Assembly (NCBI RefSeq): GCF_004827385.1 | Contig: NZ_SRXN01000026.1 | Coordinates: 34,634-98,633 of the forward strand | Reading direction: 5' to 3' | DNA: 64,000 nucleotides | Origin: Ensifer sp. MPMI2T | Lineage (GTDB): Bacteria > Pseudomonadota > Alphaproteobacteria > Rhizobiales > Rhizobiaceae | Part shown: positions 15,446 through 25,290 of the stretch, in pieces | Layout of the letters: each line of letters starts with the position of its first letter | How positions within the stretch are numbered: the stretch's first letter is position 1 | Program-made: the position numbers and the translations under genes | The notes under the pieces: generated by a model | What the model was told of the DNA's origin: nothing | What the model saw: only the letters and a program-made list of their open reading frames with translations | The model's database searches: none

Positions 15446-18079
15446 TCAACGCATATCGAGTAGGCGTTCGAGATATTGCCGCTCGACTTCCGGAGACAGG
15501 CTGTCACCGAGCTTGCGGCGGATCGCGTCGAGGATTTCGCGGGCGCGCTGGGTATCGATTTCGTCCGGAACCTTGACCTGGTCGCCGAAGTCGGGGCCAA
15601 TGTTCTGCTGACGACGGCCGAGCGGGTCACGTCCATTCTGGCCGTATTGCGGAATGCCCTGTCCGGGACCCTGCTGCCCTTGGGCCTGCATCTGGTTCAT
15701 CATGTCCTGTGCGCCTTCGCGCAAGGCCTGCAGCGCCCGGCCCTGGCTGCCGACGGCCTGTTCGCCCTGGCCCTCGCCGAGAGCGTCGGCCGCTCCCTTC
15801 ATCTCGCGCTGTGCTTGGCCGAAGCCCTTGCCGGGCTTGACGCCAAGCTGCTCGAGGCCCTTCTGCAGTTCTCCGAGCTGCTTGCCAAGCCCTTCCTGCT
15901 GCTGCCTCAGTTGCTTCAAGGCTTCCTTCAACTGTTCGGCGGTCATGTCGTCGAGCGGGTTGGGTTGGCCGTTGGGATCGTTTCGCTGCCCAGGATCCTG
16001 CGGCATGTCCTGACCGAAAAGTTCGTTGTCTTCGCCCTGTAGCGGGTCGCCACGTTGCATGCGATCGCGCAGCGCCTGGTCAAGTTTGAACGTCTCGTCC
16101 ATCAACTGTTGCTGCTGCTGCATCAACTGGCCGAGCTTGTCCATCTGCTGGCGCATGGCGTTGTTCTGCTCGCCCATTTGCTGCATGCGCCCAGCCTGCA
16201 GGTTGTTCATCATTCTCTGCAGTTCAGATAGGAGTTGGCGCGCCTCGTCGCGCGAGCCGGATCGGGCCAGGTTTTCGATCTGGTCCATCATCTTTTGCAG
16301 GTCCTGCTGGCGCAGCACGTTGTTCTGGTCGGGGTTGACCGCCATGCGCGGATTTTTCGCGGCTTGCTCTGCAAGTTGCTGCATGTATTCCTGCATCGCC
16401 TGGCGCAATTCCTGCATCAGCTTGGCGATTTCCTCGTCGGACGCGTTGCGGTCCAGTGCATCGGAAAGCTTCTGCTGAGCGTCCCGCAGCCGCCGCTCAG
16501 CGAGCGACAGGTCTCCGTCCTCGATGCCGAGGGCGATCTCCCAGAGATGATCAGCCGCGTCCCTGAGCATGTCGTCGTTGCGTGCGAGCGCCATGCGCGT
16601 GCGTGCCGACTGGATCAGCAGGAAATGCGTAAGGTTGGGGATCGTCTCCTCCGCATAGAGCATCAGTGCGTCATTGAGATCGATCGCGCGTGGAAGGTCA
16701 TTGACGTTGAGCGCGAAGACCTGCCGTTGCTCGGCCACGGCGGCAGCGAGCGGTTCGAAGAACTGGCGGGCCGGAAGGATCATGTCCTGCGGCACGCTTC
16801 GGCCTTCCTGGCCGGCGGCGTCGCGGGCGACCAGGGTGATGCGCACACGCTTTCCGGCGAGCGGATGCTCGCTGAGGTTCCGGCTCGTGGTCCCCTTGGC
16901 CTCACGGGCATTGCGCCGCGGCAGGTCAAGGCGGTATTCGGGTGGAGCGTAGAGCGACCGGGCGCCGGCAGGCGGCTCGTCCAATGGCTTGATCTCAGCC
17001 CAGGCCTGCGAGATGCCGTAGTCATCATGCGCAAGGAAGCTCATTTCGAGCGACGCATTTGCGGTCGGCCGCGGTGCGCCATCGAAAGCAATGTCGGGAA
17101 CGCTGTCCGGCGTGATCTTGAAGTTCCAGCTTTGCCCGCCGACCGAAAGCGTTCCGTCCTTGGTTATTTTGTAGAGATGGTTGCGGACGCCGTTTCGCGG
17201 CGCCTGCACGGTTTCCTGCGGCTCCGTCTTTGGCTCGGATTTCGCTTTGTCAGCGGAAGCCGGAATGACAATCGGTCCCGTTCCACCGGACCCGGCATAG
17301 CTCACGCGTGCCTCCGGGCCGGCACCGGTTATCCTGATAGTCAAATCGCTGAACTGCGGCACGGTGATGAGGGCGCTTTCCTCAGCCGGGGCCTGCTCTT
17401 GAGCGGAGGCCGTATCCTGCCGGCCGGTCAGGAAGATCGGCGCACGGCCGGTATAGGCCGGCGGCGTCACCCAAGCGTCGATGCGGATGTCCGCCGCGAC
17501 AACCTGTTGCTGGGGCAGCCGGAAAGCGTCGGTTACCAGCCCCGCGCGGTTCGAATAGGAATAGGCAAATGCAATGCAGGCAAGCAGCACCGGGACCGCC
17601 CTGAGTGCCCAGGGGTCATGCCGCGCGATGTCGGGGCGCGGAAGGCCGGTGTCCAATGCTCGGACCATTCTGGCCATGCGCGCCTGGTGCTCCCGCCATA
17701 GCGCCGCCCCAAATGCTCCCTCCGTTGCCGGCGTGTCGTCCTGGACGCGTATCGCCTGATGCGGCAAGTCGTTGCGTTCTTCGAGCATCCGGTCGGCATC
17801 GGTGTTTTCCGGCCAGCGGATGCGGGTCAGCGGCAGGAGCGAGAAGAACAGTCCTGCGAGGAAGGCGAGAAGGATTGCGGCATGCAGCCACCACGGCGCA
17901 ACGCGGAAGAGGCCAAGCCAGCCTGCGGAGAGGAACAGGAGAACGATTGACGCAGGCATCAGCGCGCGGGGCAGAATCTGCTCCGCGAAAAGAACCAAGC
18001 GGGCGAAAAACCTCTTGGTTGCCAGCATCCTGGCAAAGGGCTTCGGTTGTGGCGTTTCATCCCGCCGGAATTGCGTCAT
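15446..18079 (-). CDS. TIGR02302/DUF4175 family membrane protein
   Basis: 877 residues. Two N-terminal TM helices (about 38-60 and 66-86) and a third near residue 155, a central beta-rich region (about 180-480), then a long helical part rich in Gln, Met and Asn (about 550-800, with runs such as QQQQQ and QDLQKMMDQIENLARSG) predicted to be coiled coil. The end returns to a charged helical tail (DEIDTQRAREILDAIRRKLGDSLSPEVERQYLERLL). This family is restricted mainly to Rhizobiales and relatives; its function is not known. It is downstream of lysA on the same strand, with RIME copy E between. Confidence 0.88.
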   Translation of the reverse strand: MTQFRRDETPQPKPFARMLATKRFFARLVLFAEQILPRALMPASIVLLFLSAGWLGLFRVAPWWLHAAILLAFLAGLFFSLLPLTRIRWPENTDADRMLEERNDLPHQAIRVQDDTPATEGAFGAALWREHQARMARMVRALDTGLPRPDIARHDPWALRAVPVLLACIAFAYSYSNRAGLVTDAFRLPQQQVVAADIRIDAWVTPPAYTGRAPIFLTGRQDTASAQEQAPAEESALITVPQFSDLTIRITGAGPEARVSYAGSGGTGPIVIPASADKAKSEPKTEPQETVQAPRNGVRNHLYKITKDGTLSVGGQSWNFKITPDSVPDIAFDGAPRPTANASLEMSFLAHDDYGISQAWAEIKPLDEPPAGARSLYAPPEYRLDLPRRNAREAKGTTSRNLSEHPLAGKRVRITLVARDAAGQEGRSVPQDMILPARQFFEPLAAAVAEQRQVFALNVNDLPRAIDLNDALMLYAEETIPNLTHFLLIQSARTRMALARNDDMLRDAADHLWEIALGIEDGDLSLAERRLRDAQQKLSDALDRNASDEEIAKLMQELRQAMQEYMQQLAEQAAKNPRMAVNPDQNNVLRQQDLQKMMDQIENLARSGSRDEARQLLSELQRMMNNLQAGRMQQMGEQNNAMRQQMDKLGQLMQQQQQLMDETFKLDQALRDRMQRGDPLQGEDNELFGQDMPQDPGQRNDPNGQPNPLDDMTAEQLKEALKQLRQQQEGLGKQLGELQKGLEQLGVKPGKGFGQAQREMKGAADALGEGQGEQAVGSQGRALQALREGAQDMMNQMQAQGQQGPGQGIPQYGQNGRDPLGRRQQNIGPDFGDQVKVPDEIDTQRAREILDAIRRKLGDSLSPEVERQYLERLLDMR

Positions 18080-18117
18080 CCGCCCAAGTTCCCTTTCGGT
18101 CGCTCATGGTCGTTCTT

Positions 18118-18215
18118 CTGCATGTATGCTTAAATCCTGGCCGATCAAGGATAAAACATGCAGCAATTCAAAGTGCTACAGCGTCTTTGCGTGTCTGAAT
18201 AGACGCACGGCGCGT
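18118..18215 (-). repeat. RIME copy E (complete, minus orientation)
   Basis: Reads in reverse relative to copy A: CTGCATG...CATGCAG palindrome first, then CTACAGCG and GCGTGTCT/AGACGCAC. It lies between lysA and the TIGR02302 gene. Confidence 0.8.
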
Positions 18216-18328
18216 AGTAATCCTCGCACCGCAGGATAACACCGTTTGTGGCGAAGACGAGGGCGACAACAAATCGTGATCGCCCCACGGCCTTGCAGTG
18301 TCCCGGCCAGAGACCGAACGAGAGCGGA

Positions 18329-19597
18329 TCAGTCGATCCAGTCCGGCACCGAGTCGAGGCCGATCAGGCTTTCATAATCCTTACGCGGGCGCACGACATG
18401 GAAGCGGTCGCCCTTGACGAGCACTTCCGGCACGAGCAGGCGGCTGTTGTAGGTACCCGACTGCACCGCGCCGTAAGCACCGGCCGAGCCGATCGCGAAC
18501 AGATCGCCCGGTTTCGGCATTGCCATCTCGCGATCGAGCGCCAGGTAGTCGCCGGTTTCGCAAACAGGGCCAACCACGTCGGCCTTGATGCGCGGCGCAT
18601 TGGCAGCGGAAATCTTCACCGGCCGGATTTCGTGATAGGCCTCGTAGAGGGTCGGGCGGATCAGGTCGTTCATCGCACCGTCGACGATGACGAAGGTCTT
18701 GTCGCCGCCATCCTTCACGTAGATCACTTCGGTGACGAGAATGCCGGCGTTGCCGACAATCAGTCGGCCGGGTTCGGTGACGATGCGGCAGTTAAGGCCC
18801 TTGAGTTGGTTCTTGACGATGTCGGCATAGGCATCGGGCAATGGCGGTGGATTGTTGTCATCCTTGTAGGGAATGCCGAGACCTCCGCCGATATCGACGT
18901 GGTCGATCACATGGCCATCGGACCTGAGCGTATCGACGAGTTCGCGAAGCAGCTTGAAGGCATCGTCGAACGGCTGCAACTCGGTAATCTGGCTGCCGAT
19001 ATGCATGTCGATGCCGGTGACCTTGATGCCAGGCAGGGTGGCAGCATGGGCATAGACGCTACGCGCCCGTTCCCAGGAAATGCCGAACTTGTTCTCCTTC
19101 TTGCCGGTCGAAATCTTCGCATGCGTGCGGGCATCAACGTCCGGATTGATGCGGAAGGAGACATGCGCCTGCTTGCCGGCCCTTAGTGCCCGCTGGTTCA
19201 GGACCTCGAGCTCCGGTTCGGACTCGACGTTGAAGCAATAGATGCCCGCCTCGATCGCGAAATCCATCTCGCGCGCGGTCTTGCCGACGCCGGAAAACAT
19301 GATCCGGTCCGCCGGCACGCCGGCAGCAAGCGCGCGACGGAGTTCGCCTTCGGAAACCACATCGACCCCCGCGCCAAGCCGCGCCAGCGTCTTCAGCACG
19401 GCCTGGTTTGAGTTGGCCTTCATCGCGTAGCAGACCAGGGCGTCAACATCGGCAAAGGCTTGCGCGAAGACCCGGTAGTGGCGTTCCAGCGTCGCGGTGG
19501 AATAGCAGTAGAAGGGTGTTCCGACGGCTCTTGCGATGTCCGTTACGGGGACGTCTTCGGCGTAGAGAATTCCGTCACGGTATTGGAAGTGGTTCAC
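18329..19597 (-). CDS. lysA: Diaminopimelate decarboxylase
   Basis: 422 residues. Alanine-racemase-like fold III PLP enzyme: catalytic lysine K60 in VCYAMKANSN, the IDMHIGSQI segment (about residues 192-200), HVDIGGGLGIPY, EPGRLIVGNAG and the substrate cysteine region GPVCETGD. It makes lysine from meso-diaminopimelate in the last step of the pathway. It starts with GTG. Upstream on the same strand are lptM (15-base gap) and argH, the common argH-lptM-lysA arrangement. Lysine regulation signals are not seen. Confidence 0.96.
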   Translation of the reverse strand: MNHFQYRDGILYAEDVPVTDIARAVGTPFYCYSTATLERHYRVFAQAFADVDALVCYAMKANSNQAVLKTLARLGAGVDVVSEGELRRALAAGVPADRIMFSGVGKTAREMDFAIEAGIYCFNVESEPELEVLNQRALRAGKQAHVSFRINPDVDARTHAKISTGKKENKFGISWERARSVYAHAATLPGIKVTGIDMHIGSQITELQPFDDAFKLLRELVDTLRSDGHVIDHVDIGGGLGIPYKDDNNPPPLPDAYADIVKNQLKGLNCRIVTEPGRLIVGNAGILVTEVIYVKDGGDKTFVIVDGAMNDLIRPTLYEAYHEIRPVKISAANAPRIKADVVGPVCETGDYLALDREMAMPKPGDLFAIGSAGAYGAVQSGTYNSRLLVPEVLVKGDRFHVVRPRKDYESLIGLDSVPDWID

Positions 19598-19611
19598 GAG
19601 ATTCGCTCAGT

Positions 19612-19809
19612 TCAGAGGAGGGGATCAAGCAGGAAGGGCCGGTCCTCTACCGTATCCTTCTCTTCGACGGTTCCCGCCGGCGCTTTTGTGTTGAGCGTCG
19701 TGGCGCCCGGTCGGTCGAGATCGCCCTTACGCCCACAACCGATGAGAACCAGCCCGGGTATAGCGAGCACAAGCGCAAGCCGGGCTGCCTTCGTCAATGT
19801 CATCGTCAT
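19612..19809 (-). CDS. lptM: Small lipoprotein, LptM family
   Basis: 65 residues. Signal peptide with a lipobox (VLIGC, cysteine at residue 25) followed by GRKGDLDRPG, the conserved G(Q/R)xGPL-like start of LptM (formerly YifL). LptM stabilises the LptD/E lipopolysaccharide translocon in enterobacteria; the same role in rhizobia is inferred. Placed between argH and lysA as in most proteobacteria. AAAGGAAA precedes the two possible ATG codons (19809, 19803). Confidence 0.85.
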   Translation of the reverse strand: MTMTLTKAARLALVLAIPGLVLIGCGRKGDLDRPGATTLNTKAPAGTVEEKDTVEDRPFLLDPLL

Positions 19810-19923
19810 TTTCCTTTGCCGGAACGGGAGCCGAGTGAGTTGGAGCGGGCGGGTTTCCCGTTCCGCTCCGGTGCGATGTCTTATCGATTTTTCAGGGCCT
19901 TGTGCACCCTCTTTCTGCGTTGC

Positions 19924-19968
19924 CTAAAGCGCATCGCATTCAGTGAGAGTCAGGCGATGCGCTTTAGG
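19924..19968. repeat. Long perfect inverted repeat between argH and lptM
   Basis: 15-base arms CCTAAAGCGCATCGC and GCGATGCGCTTTAGG match perfectly around a 16-base loop. There is no T-run, so it is not a simple terminator. The arm sequence resembles a dispersed rhizobial palindrome. It would form a strong hairpin in the argH-lptM transcript. Confidence 0.7.
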
Positions 19969-20027
19969 TCGTTGCTTGCATGCGTGTCGTTGTCACGAAA
20001 CCGCTGCACACTTTCGGGCGACATGCA

Positions 20028-21431
20028 TTAGTTGCGGGCCCGCCACCATGCGATCTGCTTGCGCACTTCGGCAGGCGCGGTGCCGCCGAAGCTGGTGCGG
20101 CTTGCGACCGAGGCCTCGACGGTAAGCACGTCGAAGACCTTCTCGGTGATCGCCGGATTAATCGACTGCAGGTCGGCAAGCGACAGATCGGCGAGATCGC
20201 AACCCCTCTGTTCGGCAAGCGCCACGGCGCGGCCGGTCACGTGGTGGGCGTCGCGGAAGGGCAGGCCCGCTTCTCTCACCAGCCAGTCGGCAAGGTCGGT
20301 TGCGGTCGAATAGCCGGAGCCGGCGGCAGCTTTCATCCGATCGGCACGCACGGTCATGTCGCGCACCATGCCGGTCATCGCGGCGATTGCCAGTTCGAGG
20401 CTCTCGGCGGCGTCGAAGACCTGCTCCTTGTCCTCCTGCATGTCCTTCGAATAGGCAAGCGGCAAGCCCTTCATCACGGTCAGCAGTGCGATGAGCGAGC
20501 CGTTGATGCGTCCCGTCTTGGCACGCACGAGCTCGGCGGCGTCGGGGTTCTTCTTCTGCGGCATGATCGACGATCCGGTCGAAAACGCGTCCGACAGACG
20601 GATGAAGCCGAACTGCGGAGTCGACCAGATGACGATCTCTTCGGCAAGACGCGACAGGTGGGTCGCCGCGATCGAGGCGATCGACAGGAACTCCAGGGCG
20701 AAGTCGCGGTCGGAGACGGTGTCGATCGAATTGCGGGTCGGCTCGCGGAAGCCAAGCGCCTTAGCCGTCATGTGCCGGTCGATCGGGAAGCCGGTGCCTG
20801 CGAGGGCCGCGGCGCCGATCGGGCTTTCGTCCATATGCTCGATCGCGTGGCGGACGCGCGAGCGGTCGCGGCCGAACATTTCGACATATGCCATGCAATG
20901 GTGGCCGAAGGTGACCGGCTGCGCCGTCTGCAGGTGCGTGAAGCCGGGCATGACCGTGTCGGCATGCTCTTCGGCGCGATCCAGGAAGGCGGCGATCAGC
21001 GCTGTCAGGGCCTTTTCCGTTTTCTGCAGTTCTTCCTTCACCCAGAGGCGAAAATCGAGCGCGACCTGGTCGTTGCGCGAGCGTGCCGTGTGCAGCCGGC
21101 CGGCGGCGGGCCCGATCAGGGATGCCAGCCGCGCTTCGACATTCATGTGAATGTCTTCCAGGCGGCGCGAGAATTCGAACGCACCGCTTTCGATCTCTGA
21201 CAGGATCGTGTCGAGCCCGTGAACGATCTTGTCTTTGTCTTCAGCAGAAATGATGCCTTGATGCGCCAGCATGGTCGCATGCGCTATTGAGCCGCGGATG
21301 TCCTGGGCATAGAGCTTCTTGTCGAAGCTGATCGAGGCGTTTATCTCCTCCATGATCGCATCCGGGCCAGAGGCGAAGCGCCCGCCCCACATCTGGTTGG
21401 AGGATTTCGTCTCGGAACTGCCGTCAGCCAT
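20028..21431 (-). CDS. argH: Argininosuccinate lyase
   Basis: 467 residues, standard length. Opens [28 protein letters not shown]; contains [30 protein letters not shown] and the fumarase-superfamily signature [12 protein letters not shown] (about residue 284) with the catalytic serine. It cleaves argininosuccinate to arginine and fumarate. The frame runs about 155 codons further upstream through the divergent tlpA gene, but the ATG at 21431 fits the family. It is divergent from tlpA with 25 bases between starts. Confidence 0.97.
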   Translation of the reverse strand: MADGSSETKSSNQMWGGRFASGPDAIMEEINASISFDKKLYAQDIRGSIAHATMLAHQGIISAEDKDKIVHGLDTILSEIESGAFEFSRRLEDIHMNVEARLASLIGPAAGRLHTARSRNDQVALDFRLWVKEELQKTEKALTALIAAFLDRAEEHADTVMPGFTHLQTAQPVTFGHHCMAYVEMFGRDRSRVRHAIEHMDESPIGAAALAGTGFPIDRHMTAKALGFREPTRNSIDTVSDRDFALEFLSIASIAATHLSRLAEEIVIWSTPQFGFIRLSDAFSTGSSIMPQKKNPDAAELVRAKTGRINGSLIALLTVMKGLPLAYSKDMQEDKEQVFDAAESLELAIAAMTGMVRDMTVRADRMKAAAGSGYSTATDLADWLVREAGLPFRDAHHVTGRAVALAEQRGCDLADLSLADLQSINPAITEKVFDVLTVEASVASRTSFGGTAPAEVRKQIAWWRARN

Positions 21432-21456
21432 GAGGATGCCCGCCTTGGAGAATGAA

Positions 21457-22152
21457 ATGCCAGACCAGAAGAAAACTCCCCTGGCCATCCGATTGTTCGC
21501 GCTCGCCGCCCTTTTCGGCGTGATCGTTGGAGCGGCTGCGGTATACGTGAAGGAGACGGGGTCTGGCAATGCCACAAGACCCGGCGACCGCACGGCGACG
21601 CAAACGGCTGAAGGCGGGAGCTGTCCACAAACCAAGGAAAAGGTCGCCACGCTGACCCCATTCATGAAGGGCCAGGTCGCCGCGATGACGCCGGCGGCCG
21701 ACCCGCGCCCGATCAGTGGTCTCGCATTTAACGGCCCCGATGGAAAACCGCTGACCCTTGCCGACTTTGCCGGCAAGGCGATCCTGGTCAACCTTTGGGC
21801 GACCTGGTGCGTGCCCTGCCGGGAGGAGATGCCAGCGCTGAACGGACTGCAGAAAGCGCTTGGTGGCGACCGCTTCGCGGTCGTCGCGATCAACATCGAT
21901 ACCGGCGACGACGAAAAGCCGAAGGCCTTCCTCGATGAGATCGGGGTTCATGAGCTCGGCTACTACCGGGATGCATCGATGGGCGTGTTCAATACGCTCA
22001 AGAAGGAGGGCCTCGCCTTCGGCCTTCCTGCGACGATCCTCCTCGACGAGAAGGGCTGCCTGATCGGGTCGATGAACGGTCCTGCCGCCTGGGACAGCGA
22101 AGATGCGAAGAGCCTTATCCAGGCGACGCTGAAGTCGCCTGCGGGCGCTTGA
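21457..22152 (+). CDS. tlpA: TlpA-type thiol:disulfide oxidoreductase
   Basis: 231 residues. N-terminal membrane anchor (about residues 8-30), a linker, then a periplasmic thioredoxin domain (about 82-225) with active site WATWCVPC (cysteines 118 and 121), a [12 protein letters not shown] segment carrying the cis-proline, and an extra cysteine. TlpA reduces periplasmic dithiols and in Bradyrhizobium serves cytochrome oxidase biogenesis. TTGGAG lies 9 bases before the ATG. It is divergent from argH, an arrangement recurrent in rhizobia. Confidence 0.93.
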   Translation: MPDQKKTPLAIRLFALAALFGVIVGAAAVYVKETGSGNATRPGDRTATQTAEGGSCPQTKEKVATLTPFMKGQVAAMTPAADPRPISGLAFNGPDGKPLTLADFAGKAILVNLWATWCVPCREEMPALNGLQKALGGDRFAVVAINIDTGDDEKPKAFLDEIGVHELGYYRDASMGVFNTLKKEGLAFGLPATILLDEKGCLIGSMNGPAAWDSEDAKSLIQATLKSPAGA

Positions 22153-22159
22153 GATCTAA

Positions 22160-22260
22160 CGGAGTTGTACAGGGCCAACCCCCTCTGGCCTGCCAGAGGC
22201 GGTAACGAGCACAGGAGTAGTAGCTCTCAAAAATCCCCGCGCCGCACGAGGCGGAGCTCA
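22160..22260. repeat. Partial rhizobial intergenic palindrome
   Basis: CCTCTGGcctgCCAGAGG hairpin and flanking GTACAGGGCCAACCCCC resemble another dispersed rhizobial repeat. It fills the gap between convergent tlpA and the hydroxyacyl-CoA dehydrogenase gene. Confidence 0.45.
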
Positions 22261-22265
22261 GGCGA

Positions 22266-23150
22266 TCAGCGCGTCGGAATGGGGACGTCGCCGCGATAGT
22301 CGTAGAAGCCGCGGCCGGACTTGCGGCCGAGCCAGCCGGCTTCGACGTATTTGACCAGCAGCGGACAGGGGCGGTACTTCGAGTCGGCCAGGCCGTCATG
22401 CAGCACCTGCATGATCGAAAGGCAGGTGTCGAGACCGATGAAGTCGGCCAGTTGCAGCGGGCCCATCGGATGGTTGGCGCCAAGTTTCATCGCCGTATCG
22501 ATGGCATCCACCGTGCCAACGCCCTCATAGAGGGTGTAGATCGCCTCGTTGATCATCGGCAGCAGGATGCGGTTGACGATGAAGGCGGGAAAATCCTCGG
22601 CGACGGTTACGGTCTTGTCGAGGCGGGCGACGAATTCCTTCGCCGCGTTGAACGTCTCTTCGTCGGTCGCAATGCCGCGCACCAGTTCCACCAGCTTCAT
22701 CACCGGAACCGGGTTCATGAAGTGGATGCCCATGAAATGCTCCGGCCGGTCGGTCGCGGAAGCGAGCCGCGTGATCGACAGCGAAGAGGTGTTGGTTGCG
22801 AGAAGCGCTTCCGGCTTCATGATCGGGCAGACCTGGCCGTAGATCTTGCGTTTGACGGTTTCGTCTTCCGTCACCGCCTCAATGACGAGGTCGGCCTGAG
22901 AAAGATCGTTGATGTCGGCGGAACCCTTGATCAGGGAAAGCGCCTTCTTGCGGTCCTCGTCGGTCATCTTGCCGGAGGAAACCTGACGGGCGAGGTTGCC
23001 GTTGATGGTCGCAAGCCCGGCCTCGATGCGGTCCGCAGCAAGATCGTAGAGCTGCACCTTGTATCCGGCGGCTGCCGAAACATGGGCAATGCCGCAGCCC
23101 ATCTGACCAGCGCCAATAATTCCGACCGTCTTGATCATCGAAGCGAACAT
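22266..23150 (-). CDS. hbdA: 3-hydroxybutyryl-CoA dehydrogenase
   Basis: 294 residues. Rossmann motif VGIIGAGQMGCGIA near the N-terminus, TNTSSLSITRLA, the HFMNPVPVMKLVE catalytic histidine segment, the NRILLPMINEAI motif and the C-terminal helical domain with NHPMGPLQLADFIGLD and SGRGFYDY. It interconverts 3-hydroxybutyryl-CoA and acetoacetyl-CoA with NAD(P). Start at 23150 has GAGG close by; the ATG four codons later (23138) is also possible. It follows etfB-etfA on the same strand 145 bases later, linking beta-oxidation type chemistry with electron transfer. Confidence 0.93.
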   Translation of the reverse strand: MFASMIKTVGIIGAGQMGCGIAHVSAAAGYKVQLYDLAADRIEAGLATINGNLARQVSSGKMTDEDRKKALSLIKGSADINDLSQADLVIEAVTEDETVKRKIYGQVCPIMKPEALLATNTSSLSITRLASATDRPEHFMGIHFMNPVPVMKLVELVRGIATDEETFNAAKEFVARLDKTVTVAEDFPAFIVNRILLPMINEAIYTLYEGVGTVDAIDTAMKLGANHPMGPLQLADFIGLDTCLSIMQVLHDGLADSKYRPCPLLVKYVEAGWLGRKSGRGFYDYRGDVPIPTR

Positions 23151-23295
23151 CCATCCTCAAGAGAATTTCGGCAGCTTCGCAGCCGCAGAAACGAAAATAC
23201 CGGGCCGGTCGGGCCAGCCCGGTACGATTGTTAATGCCAAGCCCGCGTTTTTTCCAGCCTTTTTCATGCCGGGGGCAAACGCGTTTTACGTGTGG

Positions 23296-24225
23296 TTACA
23301 GCGCCTTTTCAAGTTCCGGCAGGACGTCGAAGAGGTCGGCGACGAGACCGTAGTCGGCGACCTGGAAGATCGGCGCCTCCTCGTCCTTGTTGATGGCGAC
23401 GATCACCTTGGAATCCTTCATGCCGGCGAGGTGCTGGATGGCGCCGGAGATGCCGCAGGCGATGTAGAGGTCGGGCGCGACCACCTTGCCGGTCTGGCCG
23501 ACCTGCCAGTCGTTCGGGGCGTAGCCGGCATCGACGGCGGCGCGGGAAGCACCGACGGCGGCGCCGAGCTTGTCGGCGACCGGCAGGATCACTTCCTTGA
23601 ACTTTTCCGACGAGCCGAGCGCCCGGCCGCCGGAGATGATGATCTTCGCCGAGGTCAGTTCCGGCCGGTCGGACGACGACAGCGCATCGGCAACATGGCT
23701 GGAAACGCCCGGGTTGGCGGCGGCCGAGACGGTCTCGATCGCGGCCGCGCCGCCGGCCGGCGCGGCGGCAAAGGCGGCGGTGCGCACGGTGATCACGCGC
23801 TTGGCCTCGCTCGTCTGCACCGTCTGGATGGCGTTGCCGGCGTAGATCGGCCGTTTGAAGGTGTCGGACGACACCACCTCGATGATTTCCGACACCTGGG
23901 CGACGTCGAGCAGCGCGGCAACGCGCGGCATGACGTTCTTGCCGACCGAGGTGGCGGCAGCAACCAGCGTGTCATAGCCGCCGGCGAGTGAGACGATCGT
24001 GGCGGCGAGCGGCTCGGCGAGATTGTTGGTGAGCGCGGCGTCGTCGGCGACGAGCACCTTGGCGACACCGGCAAGCTTCGCCGCCTGTTCGGCGACGGCC
24101 TTGGCGCCGGAACCGGCGACGAGAATGTGGACGTCACTGCCGATTTTGCTGGCCGCCGTCAGCGCTTTGGCCGTCTGGTCGGAAAGGTTGGTATTGTCGT
24201 GGTCAGCCAGAAGCAGAATGGCCAT
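23296..24225 (-). CDS. etfA: Electron transfer flavoprotein alpha subunit
   Basis: 309 residues. ETF alpha N-terminal domain (about 1-180) and the C-terminal FAD-binding domain (about 185-305) with [64 protein letters not shown] (the FAD signature) and [26 protein letters not shown]. With EtfB it passes electrons from acyl-CoA dehydrogenases to ETF-ubiquinone oxidoreductase. GGGAG precedes the ATG; 24 bases after etfB, same operon. Confidence 0.97.
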   Translation of the reverse strand: MAILLLADHDNTNLSDQTAKALTAASKIGSDVHILVAGSGAKAVAEQAAKLAGVAKVLVADDAALTNNLAEPLAATIVSLAGGYDTLVAAATSVGKNVMPRVAALLDVAQVSEIIEVVSSDTFKRPIYAGNAIQTVQTSEAKRVITVRTAAFAAAPAGGAAAIETVSAAANPGVSSHVADALSSSDRPELTSAKIIISGGRALGSSEKFKEVILPVADKLGAAVGASRAAVDAGYAPNDWQVGQTGKVVAPDLYIACGISGAIQHLAGMKDSKVIVAINKDEEAPIFQVADYGLVADLFDVLPELEKAL

Positions 24226-24249
24226 GGTGAGATCTCCCTTTCCTAACCC

Positions 24250-24999
24250 TTAGAGGACGCCGGCTTCGGTTTTGAGCTTGTCGACGAGCTCGGCGACCGA
24301 CTTCACCTTGATGCCGGCCTTGCGGCCGGACGGCTCTTCGGTCTTCAACACTTTCAGCCGCGGCGCAGTGTCGACGCCGAAATCGGCCGGCGTCTTCTTG
24401 TCGAGCGGCTTCTTCTTCGCCTTCATGATGTTCGGCAGCGAGGCATAACGCGGCTCGTTCAGACGCAGATCGGTGGTCACCACCGCCGGCAGCTTCAGTT
24501 CGACCGTCTGCAGGCCGCCGTCGACTTCGCGCGTCACCTTGGCGCTGCCATCGGCGATCTCGACCTTGGAGGCAAAGGTGCCCTGGGCCCAACCGAGCAG
24601 CGCCGACAGCATCTGGCCGGTCTGGTTGCTGTCGTCGTCGATCGCCTGCTTGCCGACGATGATCAGCCCCGGCTGTTCGGCCTCGGCGACACCCTTGACG
24701 ATCTTGGCAACGGCGAGCGGCTCGACCTGGTCTTCGGTCTCGACCAGGATCGCCCGGTCGGCGCCCATGGCGAGCGCCGTCCTCAGCGTCTCCTCGGCCT
24801 TGGCCGGGCCGACCGAGACGACCACCACTTCGCTCGCCTTGCCGGCTTCCTTCAGCCTGAGCGCCTCTTCGACCGAGATCTCGTCGAACGGGTTCATCGA
24901 CATCTTGACATTGGCAAGCTCGACGCCGGTGCCATCCGCCTTGACGCGGATCTTGACGTTAAAGTCGACGACACGCTTCACCGTTACTAGGATTTTCAT
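24250..24999 (-). CDS. etfB: Electron transfer flavoprotein beta subunit
   Basis: 249 residues, standard. [19 protein letters not shown] start, [44 protein letters not shown] and the [36 protein letters not shown]-binding motif, ending with the recognition-loop region. First gene of etfB-etfA, with GGAGGG before the ATG. A LiuR-like operator lies about 145 bases upstream. The rhomboid and cobalamin adenosyltransferase genes lie upstream on the same strand. Confidence 0.97.
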   Translation of the reverse strand: MKILVTVKRVVDFNVKIRVKADGTGVELANVKMSMNPFDEISVEEALRLKEAGKASEVVVVSVGPAKAEETLRTALAMGADRAILVETEDQVEPLAVAKIVKGVAEAEQPGLIIVGKQAIDDDSNQTGQMLSALLGWAQGTFASKVEIADGSAKVTREVDGGLQTVELKLPAVVTTDLRLNEPRYASLPNIMKAKKKPLDKKTPADFGVDTAPRLKVLKTEEPSGRKAGIKVKSVAELVDKLKTEAGVL

Positions 25000-25142
25000 G
25001 GATTCATTCCCTCCAAGAGCTTTCGCAGGAAAATGCCCCTTAACAGAGCTGCCTGATTGTCGGTTGGCGACATCGATACGCGTTTTTTCTCCAATTACAA
25101 TCGCCGTCCGCCAAGCTAAATCGATATAACCTCGAGATTTCG

Positions 25143-25162
25143 AGTTACGTTTACGTACACGT
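25143..25162. promoter_or_regulatory. Possible LiuR-type operator upstream of etfBA
   Basis: AGTTACGTTTACGTACACGT contains the repeated ACGT-TTACGT pattern of MerR-family LiuR sites, which control branched-chain amino acid and fatty acid catabolism genes in proteobacteria. It is the only such pattern I see in the 25000-25290 gap, which otherwise holds no gene. Confidence 0.45.
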
Positions 25163-25290
25163 CAGATTGGAGCTTGGCAAGCGGTGTAGCAGGGAAGGCC
25201 AAATGGCACAGACTTTCCCACCCGCAAGACGTTCAACATATTGAAATTGCAATTCATATCCGCGCGCAGATTGTGCGGCTGCCTCGGATC

